Shown one piece after another: positions 33,767 to 43,157 of a stretch of DNA of 64,000 nucleotides. Under the pieces are notes generated by a model. It did not search any database. It had not been told where the DNA came from and saw nothing but the letters and a program-made list of their open reading frames with translations. Positions within the stretch are counted from its first letter, which is position 1. Every line of letters starts with the position of its first letter. The position numbers and the translations under genes were made by a program. Source of the DNA: CBDAMZ01 sp965197375 (GTDB taxonomy: Bacteria; Acidobacteriota; Vicinamibacteria; Vicinamibacterales; UBA8438). The stretch covers positions 62,001 to 126,000 of the forward strand of contig CBDAMZ010000006.1 of NCBI GenBank assembly GCA_965197375.1, in the 5' to 3' direction.

Positions 33767-33803
33767 ATATAAACACGACGGTGTTGCGTGTTGTTTATAT
33801 TTT
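33767..33803 (+). terminator. Hairpin terminator after the cytochrome/CRTAC1 operon
   Basis: ATATAAAC (33767-33774) pairs with GTTTATAT (33793-33800), with an inner CACG/CGTG pairing, followed by TTT. It lies 28 bases after the last stop codon. The stem is AT-rich, so strength is moderate. Confidence 0.55.
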
Positions 33804-33867
33804 CGCTGGCGTACGCGGCGGATCGCTGGCCGGCGGATTGTTCAAAACTACTAGTAAAAAATAGATT

Positions 33868-33944
<77 letters not shown>

Positions 33945-34041
33945 TCAGCCGCGCGATCCCGGATGATAGCATGGCAGTGGAGCACGGTCAACGAATCACA
34001 ATAGCCGGCACCTATGTAAACAAATCATGTGACGACCAAGA

Positions 34042-34401
34042 CTAGGGGGACTGGATACTCGGTAACTCGTTCAGCAAAAATACTAGTTCGCCAGGTTCGA
34101 CTAATCCCAGTTCCTGCCGAGCGACTTCCTCGATCGCGCGCGGGTCTTCACGTAGGCGACGGGCCTCGGTGAGCAACCGGTCGTTCTCCCGCCGCAGCGC
34201 GGCGGCCGATCCGGCCAGACGGCGATGTTCCAGCCGCGCCGCCCGCAGCACAAGCAGCCCTCGCTCGCCGACGATCGTGTTGGCGACCAAAACGGCCGCC
34301 ACAAAGAGTAGTAAGAGCTGAAAGGTTCGCCGCCTGCGTGCAGATACACCGTCGACCGGCAGTCGTTTTCTGGCAGCATGACACCGAGCGCCTCTAGGCA
34401 T
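34042..34401 (-). CDS. FtsB/DivIC-type septum formation initiator
   Basis: A small bitopic protein: a basic N-terminus (ARRRR), one membrane helix (FQLLLLFVAAVLVANTIVG), then a coiled coil (LEHRRLAGSAAALRRENDRL, LTEARRL) and a short conserved end (IEEVARQELGLVEPGELVFL). This is the FtsB pattern; the protein bridges FtsL and FtsQ in the divisome. I use the Met at 34401 (119 aa), though the frame stays open upstream and the ribosome site is unclear. Confidence 0.8.
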   Translation of the reverse strand: MPRGARCHAARKRLPVDGVSARRRRTFQLLLLFVAAVLVANTIVGERGLLVLRAARLEHRRLAGSAAALRRENDRLLTEARRLREDPRAIEEVARQELGLVEPGELVFLLNELPSIQSP

Positions 34402-34533
34402 AAGTTCGGCTGCGTCCCGGGAGCGAATTTTGCGTATAGCGTTTACCCACCTGGCCACAATGAAGTAGTGTCGGCAGAAACGGGTCCGGGGATTAGCCCC
34501 GGGCTTCTTAGCTCCCCAACCACACGGGAGGCC

Positions 34534-34863
34534 ATGGTGCGAGATGTCGAGTTCGTGATCGCTTGTACAACGCTGCCCCAGGATGCTGACATGGAGACGT
34601 TTGCCCGGACGCTAGTCGAGGAGCGCTTGGTGGCTTGCGTTAGCACACAGATCCAGGTGCGGTCGGTCTATCGATGGCAAGGTGCTATTGAGGATGGGAG
34701 GGAACAGCTTCTCATTATGAAAACGACAACTACTCGAGTCGACCGACTCCAGGAGCGGGTGCAGCAGTTACACCCCTACGAGGTGCCGGAGTTCGTGGTG
34801 CTTCCGGTGATCGCCGGAAACGCGGCCTACCTTGACTGGATCAAGGCATCGACGACTGTCTAG
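34534..34863 (+). CDS. cutA: CutA-like divalent-cation tolerance protein
   Basis: ATG 34534 follows GGGAGG; upstream Mets in the same frame lie in non-homologous sequence. 109 aa, normal for CutA. Signature pieces: ACTTLPQDADMETFARTLVE, ERLVACVSTQ, SVYRWQGAIEDGREQLLIMK, LHPYEVPEFVVLPV and YLDWI. CutA forms a stable trimer with a ferredoxin-like fold; its cellular role is not settled despite the name. Its stop overlaps the stop of the convergent DedA-type gene by four bases. Confidence 0.9.
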   Translation: MVRDVEFVIACTTLPQDADMETFARTLVEERLVACVSTQIQVRSVYRWQGAIEDGREQLLIMKTTTTRVDRLQERVQQLHPYEVPEFVVLPVIAGNAAYLDWIKASTTV

Positions 34864-35471
34864 AAGAATCGCAGCACGAGGAAGCCGCCAGCGAGGAACA
34901 CGAAGAAGATGATCGACGCCAGGCCGAAGTTGTCTTCGAGCCAACTGCGAATCCTTGGGCCGAATAGGCGGAGCGTGAACGCGACGAGCGCGAAGCGAGC
35001 GGTTCGTCCGATCAGGCTAACGACGATGAACGGCACGAATGGCAGGCCCGTCGCACCGGACGCGATGGTGGCGACCTTGAACGGAATTGGGGTAAATGCC
35101 GCGGCGGCTAAAAACCAGATACCCCAGGTGCCGGCGAGTGACACGAACCGGTTCCAGTCTTCCGCGGCGCCATAGAAATCGATAATCGGTTCACCGATCG
35201 TCGTCATGAAACCTGAACCGATACCGTAGCCGATGGCAGCGCCGATTAACGAACCGGCCGCGCACACACCAGTGGTGCGGATCCAAGCACGCGGTCGTGC
35301 GGCGACGATCGCGATGAGCAGTACGTCTGGAGGAATCGGAAAGATCGATGATTCGGCCAGCGCGATGAGAAAGAGCGCGGCGAGGCTCTGTTGGGTCTCG
35401 GCCCAGTTGAGCGTCCAATCGTAGAGGCTTCGTAGCCAGCGACGGGTTGTAGGGAGCGTTGAGCGCAGCAA
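34860..35471 (-). CDS. DedA/YqaA-family (SNARE-associated) membrane protein
   Basis: Hydrophobic helices surround the family motifs: ALAESSIFPIPPDVLLIAIV (the E...F/P-x-P re-entrant loop), AGSLIGAAIGYGIGSGF, and FTPIPFKVATIASGATGLPF. Members act in lipid carrier or polyprenyl-phosphate turnover and membrane homeostasis. The only ATG is far upstream in poorly matching sequence; a TTG at 35471 preceded by GGAG gives 203 aa, the usual size, and is my choice. Moderate certainty on the start, high on the family. Confidence 0.82.
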   Translation of the reverse strand: MLRSTLPTTRRWLRSLYDWTLNWAETQQSLAALFLIALAESSIFPIPPDVLLIAIVAARPRAWIRTTGVCAAGSLIGAAIGYGIGSGFMTTIGEPIIDFYGAAEDWNRFVSLAGTWGIWFLAAAAFTPIPFKVATIASGATGLPFVPFIVVSLIGRTARFALVAFTLRLFGPRIRSWLEDNFGLASIIFFVFLAGGFLVLRFF

Positions 35472-35757
35472 GGCGTTGGCTCCGTATTGAGTTGTACGAT
35501 CCCTCTGATAAGATTTTTTTAACGTTGATGGTTCAAAATCGAGCGTCAGGACTTGTCGTGGCGCCGCACGTTTCGGCAGCCACCGTCTCATGCTGGATAG
35601 CGTCGAACAACAATATCGTAAAGCTTAAAACGAGTCCCTTGGTCGCTCCTGGGAGATGTTTAAGCCCCGCGTAGCGGGACTGTGAGGCTTCCCTGCGATG
35701 CTACGCTAGATATTGGGGCGGTTTTGGACACGGCTTTTCTAGTGGACCACGATTGGA

Positions 35758-36702
35758 ATGGCTAAGCTGACCGTCATTTTTCGCACGCAGTCCGACATCG
35801 AGGCCAGCGTCGTACGGGGACTACTAGAAACGCACGGGATACGGACGCTGCTGTCATCAGATGTGCCGCACTCTGTCCTTCCGCTTACCATTGGTGGGCT
35901 TGGAGAAGTGCGTCTCTCAGTTGGATTCAACGATGCCGATGCAGCCAGACAGCTGATCGCGGACTACCGAGATGAGGTCAACGCGCGCGCGGTCACCATC
36001 CATGATGACTTTCGATTGCTCGAACACGCCCTAGGGTACCACTTTAAAAACAGAGGTCTAATCGAGCATGCTCTTACGCACCGCTCGCACGCACACGAGG
36101 ATGCGAGTGGCGGCGTGGTTGACAACGAATCACTGGAATTCCTCGGTGACGCCGTACTCGGGCTTGTGATCGCTGATCGCCTGTTTCTAGAGTTTCCGGA
36201 CTACGACGAAGGACGCAAGTCTAAGATCAAAGCGATGCTTGTGTCGGCGCCGGCACTAGCCAAGGCCGGTGAGCGGCTCAAGCTTGGTGATTATCTCCTG
36301 CTCGGCCGTGGCGAAGAGAAGACCGGCGGGCGTCGGAAACCGTCGCTGATCGCTGACACCTTCGAAGCGGTCGTGGCGGCCATCTATCTCGATGGCGGGC
36401 TAGTCGCGGCCGCCGGATTCATCGATCGGCAATTTCGGGCGGTGCTCGACAAGGTGCGGATGGGGGCCGGGACACCCGATCTGGCGGCCGACCACAAATC
36501 GGCGCTCCAGGAGTGGTTGCAGGCTCAAGGACAGCAGCGGCCTGAGTACCGTCTGGTGGGGGAGTCTGGGCCGGATCATCGTAAGACGTTCAGCGTCGAC
36601 GTGATAGTCGGCGGGAAAGCTATTGAGCATGCGGAGGGGCGCAGCAAGAAGGAGGCAGAGCAAAAGGCCGCGAAGCGGGCCTTGAAGGACCTTCGAGGTT
36701 AG
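35758..36702 (+). CDS. rnc: Ribonuclease III with an N-terminal DUF2007 domain
   Basis: Residues 1-72 are a DUF2007-like (putative signal-transducing) domain: FRTQSDIEASVVRGLLETHG, IRTLLSSD, DAARQLIADYRDE. From about 82 a complete RNase III follows: LEHALGYHFKNRGLIEHALT, the signature NESLEFLGDAVLGLV with its acidic residues, and LIADTFEAVVAAIYLDGG. A dsRNA-binding domain fills 235-314 (DHKSALQEWLQAQGQQRPEY, KKEAEQKAAKRAL). RNase III cuts double-stranded RNA in rRNA maturation and mRNA decay. The fusion is in one uninterrupted frame. 314 aa versus about 230 for the usual enzyme. Confidence 0.92.
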   Translation: MAKLTVIFRTQSDIEASVVRGLLETHGIRTLLSSDVPHSVLPLTIGGLGEVRLSVGFNDADAARQLIADYRDEVNARAVTIHDDFRLLEHALGYHFKNRGLIEHALTHRSHAHEDASGGVVDNESLEFLGDAVLGLVIADRLFLEFPDYDEGRKSKIKAMLVSAPALAKAGERLKLGDYLLLGRGEEKTGGRRKPSLIADTFEAVVAAIYLDGGLVAAAGFIDRQFRAVLDKVRMGAGTPDLAADHKSALQEWLQAQGQQRPEYRLVGESGPDHRKTFSVDVIVGGKAIEHAEGRSKKEAEQKAAKRALKDLRG

Positions 36703-36841
36703 CAGTAACCAGGATGCGAATCTCAGTTACGTACTTGGATTGGCGATGGCTTAAGTAGCCAAGTAGCGACTCTCTGGACCTGCGTGGTGCCTTAGCGCGT
36801 TAATTCCGATAACAATCGGGTTACTCGACCTCGATCACACC

Positions 36842-37999
36842 TCATGTTTTTTGTTGCTCCGCCGTCGACCGATCACCATCTGGACGTCCGGCCCCCGCCA
36901 TCGCCAGGGCGGGCTCCATGTGTGGCAGGCGGGCGACAGCGTATTCCTGAACTTCCCGTGCCAGGTCTGCGTCTCCAGGTGGTACAGGACGACAGTGCAG
37001 CCGCACCCAGACACGCATGAGCGGATCAGCATAGCTATAGCGCTTATGACGCGCGCTGAGGAGATCGACGTCTTCTAACCAGGAGAGGTAATCCTTGGTC
37101 GAGCCTGGAGTACGACCCAAACGCTTGGCGATCTCGGTCAGGGTCAGCAGTTCTTCTTCTGCAAGCACCAGCAGGATCGCCTTGAGCGCACCGTAGCCCC
37201 TGGCACGATGGAGCCGGAGTTCATAGCAGAACCGACAGATCAAGCTCAGTTGTCCGCGGACGGCTAGCTGGGATGCGAGCGCGCTCACGGGGTCCCCGCT
37301 GCCGGTTTCATCCATTGAAGCTAGCGCTCCGGCCAAGGCGCTGACGTAGGCGGGCCGCCCATCCGTCAGCGCGTGAACCATCCGCCCGAGCTCGGTTCGT
37401 TCGGCCTCGTCCCGCCCAACCTCGTAGAATCTGAGTGTCACGATGACCTCCGCTGCTGACAAGGGCGGGATGTGGATCACCTCGAAGCGCTCGGGAAGGT
37501 CGCGAAAGAGCCGGCGTGACCGGCTGAGGTAGCGGCTGGCCAGTACGAAGCGATTTTGGCTGTGGGCTAGTGTGTCGAGCAACTCCGGGAGTGCGCCGCG
37601 GAGGCCTGGGAAACTATCGAACGTGCGAAGCTCGAGTAGTTCGTCGAGTAGAAACGTCCGCGGGCTAGTGCTTGAGTGGCCACTTTTTCTGAAGAACCTG
37701 AGCAGCGCATCGAAGGCCGCGCGTGCGGTTTGGCGTTCCCCGATAATGAGGTTCGCGGCTGCGTCACGGCTCGCGTATGGGGAGTCCGCGAAGACGGCGG
37801 CCAAAAAACCCTCTGGGGTCGTGGTTATTCGTTCACAGTCGATATATTGACTGCGGCCTTCACCAAGGAGACGAGCGACGCGCATCAACAACGATGTACG
37901 CCCGCTGCCGCAACCACCGAGAATGACGGGGATGCGCATCGGGACTGCGTTTAGGGCCGACAGAATCCTTCGCTTGATCGCTGGACGTTCAGGCGTCAC
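36842..37999 (-). CDS. AAA/STAND-type ATPase with a winged-helix C-terminus
   Basis: 385 aa from the GTG at 37999. Walker A is VILGGCGSGRTSLLMRVARL and Walker B TFLLDELLELR; a sensor-like segment NRFVLASRYLSRSRRLF follows. From about 255 a winged helix reads LTLTEIAKRLGRTPGSTKDY, LSWLEDVDLLSARHKRYSYA, DPLMRVWVRLH, as in archaeal-type ORC/AAA ATPases whose wHTH reads regulatory or DNA signals. The function is not known. It is divergent from purA, and its ribosome site is buried in an inverted repeat. Confidence 0.75.
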   Translation of the reverse strand: MTPERPAIKRRILSALNAVPMRIPVILGGCGSGRTSLLMRVARLLGEGRSQYIDCERITTTPEGFLAAVFADSPYASRDAAANLIIGERQTARAAFDALLRFFRKSGHSSTSPRTFLLDELLELRTFDSFPGLRGALPELLDTLAHSQNRFVLASRYLSRSRRLFRDLPERFEVIHIPPLSAAEVIVTLRFYEVGRDEAERTELGRMVHALTDGRPAYVSALAGALASMDETGSGDPVSALASQLAVRGQLSLICRFCYELRLHRARGYGALKAILLVLAEEELLTLTEIAKRLGRTPGSTKDYLSWLEDVDLLSARHKRYSYADPLMRVWVRLHCRPVPPGDADLAREVQEYAVARLPHMEPALAMAGAGRPDGDRSTAEQQKT

Positions 38000-38002
38000 G
38001 CG

Positions 38003-38038
38003 AGTCCTTCACGAAATGAAATGAGCGGGTGAAGGACT
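38003..38038 (-). promoter_or_regulatory. Hairpin that could hide the ribosome site of the ATPase gene
   Basis: On the minus strand AGTCCTTCAC is followed after 16 bases by its exact complement GTGAAGGACT, then CGC and the GTG start. GAAGGA in the second arm is the Shine-Dalgarno sequence. Folding would block it; alternatively the repeat is a protein-binding site in the leader. Confidence 0.5.
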
Positions 38039-38159
38039 TAGACCTTATGGAAGGGCGAAGGGGTTGTCAATCGAAACTCGGCCGGCAAGAATTTTTTTAT
38101 GCTTGACACTGCCAACGAATTGATCCCAGCCTTTGGAAGTACCTCAAAGTGCTAAAAAC

Positions 38160-38179
38160 GGCTAGCGCTTACGCTAGCC
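38160..38179. repeat. Perfect hairpin in the purA leader
   Basis: GGCTAGCG (38160-38167) and CGCTAGCC (38172-38179) enclose CTTA. It is 49 bases before the purA ATG and not followed by a T-run, so a regulator-binding site or leader hairpin is more likely than a terminator. Confidence 0.45.
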
Positions 38180-38228
38180 ATGCAGTTTTGAGAGCAGAGC
38201 CTTCTGTTACCGTCAGGGGTTTGGACCG

Positions 38229-39551
38229 ATGGCGAAATCTTCTGTGAATCTCGCGATTGTCGGCGGGCAGTGGGGCGATGAAGGCAAAGGCAAGATCGTC
38301 GGTCTATTGGCGCCGGCGTTTTCGATTGTTGCGCGCTCCCAAGGTGGTCACAACGCTGGCCACACGGTATTCGTCGACGGCCGTCAGTTCATTTTGCACT
38401 TAATTCCAGCTGGTATTTTGCATCCTGATGTTACCTGCGTCATTGGCAATGGGGTCGTCGTGGATCCGCGAGCGTTATTCGCCGAGATCGAGGAGCTCCG
38501 CAGCCGGGGCATGTCCGTTGATGGGCGGTTACTGGTGAGCAATAGAGCACACGTCATCCTGCCGTATCACCGGGAGCTGGAGTTGCTTGCTGAGGCCCGC
38601 CGCGGAGAGCGCCGCATTGGGACAACTTCGCGCGGGATCGGGCCGAGCTACGAGGACAAAGTCAGCAGGCGTGGCATCCGGATCGGCGATCTTGCCGACC
38701 CTTCGCCAGACGGGCCGCTGGCGGAGGCGATTCGGGAGAACGTGGCCTCTCGTAATCGCCTAGTGGGCGGCTCGGCCCTCGACTGGCGGTCCGTTCATGC
38801 CGATCTAAGAGCCGTTTGGTCCAGGCTGGAACCACTGGTGACGGATGTGTCGCGGTATCTCCACGAGGCAGCCCGGGCCGGCCAACGCATCCTCTTTGAG
38901 GGTGCTCAGGGTACGATGCTCGATGTCGACCACGGGACGTATCCGTACGTGACGTCATCGAATGCCACTATCGGCGGTGTTTGTACCGGATTGGGTGTCA
39001 GTCCCCGGTTGCTTGGCGGGGTGCTGGGAATCACGAAGTCCTACACGACGCGGGTCGGCGAAGGACCATTTCCAACTGAGCTTAAGGGGCAGCTGGGCGA
39101 GCGGTTGCGTGAGGCTGGGCGCGAGTACGGCGCCTCCACCGGGCGGCCGCGACGCTGCGGGTGGTTCGACGCGGTGACCGTTCAGTACGCGGTACGGCTA
39201 AACGGCCTCGAAGCGCTCGCTGTCACCAAGCTTGACGTATTGGACGGTTTGGAGGAGCTTAAGATCTGTACCGCCTATCGGTGCGGGGGTGAGCGACTCA
39301 CCGATCTGCCGGCTGATGCGGCGCAGTTTAGTGCATGCCTACCCGAGTACGAGACGTTGCCCGGCTGGTCGGGCTCCACCCCAACAGCTGGCGTACGACG
39401 GTTGGAAGATCTGCCGGTCGAGGCGCGCCGTTATCTCGAACGGTTGGAGGAGGTCAGTGGTGTGGAGGTCGCGATGGTGTCAACCGGCGCGGAACGCGAT
39501 GACGTCATCATCTGTGAGGGATCTCTCATTACGCAGTGGATAGACGGATGA
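38229..39551 (+). CDS. purA: Adenylosuccinate synthetase
   Basis: Joins IMP and aspartate with GTP, the first committed step to AMP. All family motifs are present: the P-loop GGQWGDEGKGKIVG with the catalytic Asp, QGGHNAGHTVFVDG with the catalytic His, the switch loop GTTSRGIGPSYEDKVSRRGI, KSYTTRVGEGPFPTE and TGRPRRCGWFDAV. 440 aa, typical. ATG 38229 follows AGGGG at a good distance. Divergent from the AAA ATPase gene. Confidence 0.97.
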   Translation: MAKSSVNLAIVGGQWGDEGKGKIVGLLAPAFSIVARSQGGHNAGHTVFVDGRQFILHLIPAGILHPDVTCVIGNGVVVDPRALFAEIEELRSRGMSVDGRLLVSNRAHVILPYHRELELLAEARRGERRIGTTSRGIGPSYEDKVSRRGIRIGDLADPSPDGPLAEAIRENVASRNRLVGGSALDWRSVHADLRAVWSRLEPLVTDVSRYLHEAARAGQRILFEGAQGTMLDVDHGTYPYVTSSNATIGGVCTGLGVSPRLLGGVLGITKSYTTRVGEGPFPTELKGQLGERLREAGREYGASTGRPRRCGWFDAVTVQYAVRLNGLEALAVTKLDVLDGLEELKICTAYRCGGERLTDLPADAAQFSACLPEYETLPGWSGSTPTAGVRRLEDLPVEARRYLERLEEVSGVEVAMVSTGAERDDVIICEGSLITQWIDG

Positions 39552-39790
39552 TTTCGGCCGTGGTCTCGGCACAGCCACTCGTTCGTTCGACAACTCCCGT
39601 GCGTAACGCTGATGGCACAAGCGCCACGACTAACAAGCGACGCGCGTGTTCCGACGTTTCGGTACTTACCTTCCTAGCGGCGTTACTCCTTGGCCCAAAA
39701 TACCAAAGACTCCTCGTCTCGCCTCGCTAGTAGGATGCTCGTTCATTGACTCATGCGACGAATCATTGCGACTGGCTCTAAGGCATTAGG

Positions 39791-40972
39791 ATGAGTCGTG
39801 CTGCAGCGACACACCGTAACATCGTCAGCGTGTCGTGGGGAGACCACCTGACCTTCGGTGAGCGCGATGGCCAACTGAGGACGCCTGGAGCCGTGGCGAG
39901 CCGCCTAGCGGTCTGGCGAGACGAACTGGGTGGTGGCTCGATTCACTGGCGGATGCTACGCACGCGGATCCCTGGGCGCTTCCAGAGGGCGCGGGGCCGA
40001 CGGCACTGGATCGACCGGGCCCGCAGGCTCGGCTGGGATGACTTTGACGTCGTTCCGGGCCTCGCGCGTCAGGTGGGCCTGCGCGCCTATCTTTATGTGG
40101 CGCTGTTCGACGAAGGCTGGCCTCTTGCACCGCCCCGCGTCCGGGCGGTCAGCCATCACAACGCGAGGTACGGTCGCGACGTTGCCTGGCAAAGCGACTT
40201 CAGCCGCAGTCATCCCGAGTACATGGTGGTGGACCGCGCGGGACGGACGCGGCAGCAGGGAGTCTTGTCGCTCGCTTATCCCGAGGTGCGTGCCCATTTC
40301 CGCCAGCGCTTCCTTGACGCCATCACGGCGACCGAGTTCGATGGCCTCTTCGTCTGTTTGCGGTCGCAGTCGAAGCCGGCCCGCTTCGGCGATCAATATG
40401 GCTTCAACAAACCTGCCTGCCTGGAGTTCAAGACTCGTTACGGCACCGATCCGAGATCAGAGCCGTTTGATCTGCGCGCCTGGCGTCAACACCTCGGCAG
40501 TTATCTCACGATCTTTTTTCGTGAGTTACGTGTCGCCTTGCGGGTGGTCGGACGCCGACTTGCGGTCGGGGTGCCCCGCGGGGATGTGCTCGGACCGCCT
40601 TTGGGCAATGCGGAGCTCCAGTGGCGAACGTGGGTGGCCGAGGGAACGCTCGACGAGCTGGTGGTTAATCAGAATTCGTCTCGGTGTCCATCGATGTGGC
40701 ACGAGCTCTGGCCAATGCACCGGGGGATCGGTTACGTACAGAACTACCTTGATAGCTCGCAGATGGTCACACTCCGGACACAGCTAGCCGAAGATTATTC
40801 GCCGGTTTGTCAGCCGTCCCACACGCGCCTCTCTGTCGCGCGCCAGTGGAAAGCGCGGCCGTTGGCCGAGGAGCACTCGCTGCTAGAGCAGCCGGTTGTC
40901 GCTGGTCTCGTGTTTAGCTCCTTCCGCTTTGACAATCCGGCGGCGGTGGCACGTGACGACTGGCGGGCTTAG
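39791..40972 (+). CDS. Glycoside-hydrolase-like protein
   Basis: 393 aa with no signal peptide. The middle looks like a TIM barrel of the GHL10/hypothetical glycosidase type: GWDDFDVVPGLARQVGLRAY, HPEYMVVDRAGRTRQQGVLS, LAYPEVRAHFRQRFLDAI, then EFDGLFVCLRSQSKPARFGD. These correspond to the family pattern of strand, Asp/Glu and 'YPEVRxHxxxxI'. The substrate is unknown. It stands alone, preceded by about 240 bases of non-coding DNA after purA. Confidence 0.55.
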   Translation: MSRAAATHRNIVSVSWGDHLTFGERDGQLRTPGAVASRLAVWRDELGGGSIHWRMLRTRIPGRFQRARGRRHWIDRARRLGWDDFDVVPGLARQVGLRAYLYVALFDEGWPLAPPRVRAVSHHNARYGRDVAWQSDFSRSHPEYMVVDRAGRTRQQGVLSLAYPEVRAHFRQRFLDAITATEFDGLFVCLRSQSKPARFGDQYGFNKPACLEFKTRYGTDPRSEPFDLRAWRQHLGSYLTIFFRELRVALRVVGRRLAVGVPRGDVLGPPLGNAELQWRTWVAEGTLDELVVNQNSSRCPSMWHELWPMHRGIGYVQNYLDSSQMVTLRTQLAEDYSPVCQPSHTRLSVARQWKARPLAEEHSLLEQPVVAGLVFSSFRFDNPAAVARDDWRA

Positions 40973-41306
40973 TGGCCACGTAGTCGACGGTTAACACGAC
41001 GCACGGCTCGATGCCACTCATCGTGCAGGCGGTCTTGTGTTGGTCTGGCCATGGCTGGCACGACAAGCCACTCGAGCAAAGCTGCTGTGTTAGGTCATAG
41101 GCTGGCCCGCTGTTGTTTTGGGCTACGGTCTTGCTGGCCTACGATAAGGTGAGTTCTATGCTGCCGGGCGCGCCTTGATCGAGCGCGAAAACTATGCCAT
41201 CTATAACCAGTCTGAGGGGCATCCTCGCGTCAGTCCTACGCGGCTATAATGGCTGAGACGCGCCCCTTGTCCCTAAACGTTAAAGCCGAGAATCGGAGTG
41301 GTAGCC
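40973..41306. other. Leader region of the M2 peptidase gene
   Basis: No gene seen in about 334 bases. A consensus -10 box TATAAT lies at about 41245, without a convincing -35, and GGAG at 41295-41298 is the ribosome site for the peptidase. Confidence 0.4.
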
Positions 41307-43121
41307 ATGCGTCGACATCGTTTCACCATATGCGGCGCCGTTGTACTCACCATGGCGACAGGGATGGCCGCTTGCGCGACGGATGAACTTGGCCCAACCG
41401 TCGAAGATGCGCTGGTGTTCATCACGGACGCCGAAGCTCGTCTTCTCGATCTTTGGATCAAGGCGGGGAAGGCCGCCTGGGTCAAAAACAACTTCATCAC
41501 GGTTGATACTAACGCCATATCGGCGGGTACAAACGCCGATCTCATGGCTGCTACAACCGAGCTGGCCAGTGCCGCGGCGCGCTTCAACGCGCTTGATCTT
41601 CCAGAGGATCTTGAGCGCAAGCTGATGTTGCTGAAGACATCGCTGACTGCAGTTGCGCCGAGCACCAAGGCGCTCCAGCAGGAGCTGTCCGAGATCCTGT
41701 CGGAGATGGAGGGCACGTACGGGAAAGGTGAATATTGCCCCGGGGGGGATGAGAACTGTTTAGATCTACCGACGATGGAGCGGATGTTCGCCGAACGCCG
41801 GGAGACAGATGAACTTCTGGATGTCTGGAAGGGTTGGCGGACGGTGTCGCGGTTGATGCGTCCACAGTACCAGCGGTTTGTCGAGTTGGCAAACGCCGGA
41901 GCTGTGGAGCTCGGCTTTGCCGATGTGGGAGATATGTGGCGATCCGGGTATGACATGCCGCCCGAACAATTCACGGGTGAGCTCGAACGCCTGTGGGAAC
42001 AGGTTCGTCCGCTCTACGAGGCACTCCATTGCCATGTTCGGGCCGAACTCGGGGAGGAGTACGGCACGGCGGTTGTGTCGCCCGAGGAGCCGATTCCGGC
42101 CCACTTACTTGGGAACATGTGGAGTCAGACGTGGGTGAACATCATCGACATCGTTGGTCCTCGCAACAGGGGGATGGGGTATGACTTGACACGGCAGCTC
42201 AGGCGCAAGCGAGTCGATGAAGTCTCGATGGTTCGCTACGCGGAGCGGTTTTTTCGCTCACTCGGATTCGAGCCGCTCCCGTCGACGTTTTGGGAGCGCT
42301 CGCTGTTCATCAAGCCGGTTGACCGAGAAGTCGTGTGCCATGCTAGCGCCTGGGACCTCGACTACGAGTCTGACGTTCGAATTAAGATGTGTATCTCGGT
42401 TAACGCTGAAGACTTCGTCACCGTTCATCACGAGTTGGGGCACAACTACTATCAGTTAGCGTACAGCGCCCAGGATCCCTTGTATCGCACGAGCGCGAAC
42501 GACGGCTTTCACGAAGGCATCGGCGATACGATCGCTCTATCAATCACGCCTGAGTATCTCGTCAAGGTTGGGTTGCTCGACCGCGTACCCCAGGCTACTA
42601 ACGATATCGGGCTGCTGTTTCGGCTGGCGCTTGATAAGATCGCCTTCCTTCCATTCGGGCTTCTAGTCGATCAGTGGCGATGGAAAGTATTCTCAGGCGA
42701 GATCGCGCCGGAGGAGTACAATCAGCGTTGGTGGCAGTTACGAGAGCAGTACCAGGGCATTCGGCCGCCCGTTTCTCGGAGCGAGGCCGATTTCGACCCG
42801 GGTTCGAAATATCACGTGCCTGCGAACACGCCATATACGCGCTACTTCCTTGCGTACATCTTACAGTTCCAGTTTCACCGAGCCGTGTGTGAGGCGGCTG
42901 GCTTCGAGGGGCCGTTACATCGTTGCTCGATCTTCGAGAGTGCGCAGGCTGGGGCTCGTCTCGCGGCGATGCTCGAGATGGGGGCGAGCCGTCCTTGGCC
43001 AGACGCCCTCGAGGTAATCGCCGGCACGCGTGAAATGGATGCAACGGCTATCCTTGACTACTTTTCGCCGCTTGCGGCGTGGCTCGAGGAGCAGAATGAA
43101 GGGCGCGCCTGCGGCTGGTAG
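41307..43121 (+). CDS. M2-family peptidyl-dipeptidase (ACE-like) lipoprotein
   Basis: The ATG at 41307 lies eight bases after GGAG and gives a lipobox (TMATGMAAC, Cys23). Family M2 zinc ligands: VHHELGHNYYQLAY (HExxH at 375-379) and GFHEGIGDTIALS (Glu403). Other ACE-like pieces are NMWSQTWVNIIDIV, CHASAWDL and TRYFLAYILQFQFHRAVCEA. It removes dipeptides from peptide C-termini, probably in the periplasm or at the cell surface. 604 aa, as for single-domain ACE homologues. Followed by ggt in the same direction; both serve peptide use. Confidence 0.95.
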   Translation: MRRHRFTICGAVVLTMATGMAACATDELGPTVEDALVFITDAEARLLDLWIKAGKAAWVKNNFITVDTNAISAGTNADLMAATTELASAAARFNALDLPEDLERKLMLLKTSLTAVAPSTKALQQELSEILSEMEGTYGKGEYCPGGDENCLDLPTMERMFAERRETDELLDVWKGWRTVSRLMRPQYQRFVELANAGAVELGFADVGDMWRSGYDMPPEQFTGELERLWEQVRPLYEALHCHVRAELGEEYGTAVVSPEEPIPAHLLGNMWSQTWVNIIDIVGPRNRGMGYDLTRQLRRKRVDEVSMVRYAERFFRSLGFEPLPSTFWERSLFIKPVDREVVCHASAWDLDYESDVRIKMCISVNAEDFVTVHHELGHNYYQLAYSAQDPLYRTSANDGFHEGIGDTIALSITPEYLVKVGLLDRVPQATNDIGLLFRLALDKIAFLPFGLLVDQWRWKVFSGEIAPEEYNQRWWQLREQYQGIRPPVSRSEADFDPGSKYHVPANTPYTRYFLAYILQFQFHRAVCEAAGFEGPLHRCSIFESAQAGARLAAMLEMGASRPWPDALEVIAGTREMDATAILDYFSPLAAWLEEQNEGRACGW

Positions 43122-43157
43122 ATCGGGATAAACTATTAACCGGGCAGTTATCCCGAT
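43122..43157. terminator. Inverted repeat directly after the M2 peptidase stop
   Basis: ATCGGGATAA (43122-43131) and TTATCCCGAT (43148-43157) are exact complements starting right after the stop codon. No T-run follows, so it is either a weak terminator or an mRNA 3'-end stabiliser. Confidence 0.5.

Noticed and set aside
39536..39730. 64-codon frame after purA
   Set aside because: Starts inside purA without a ribosome site and has no recognisable content.
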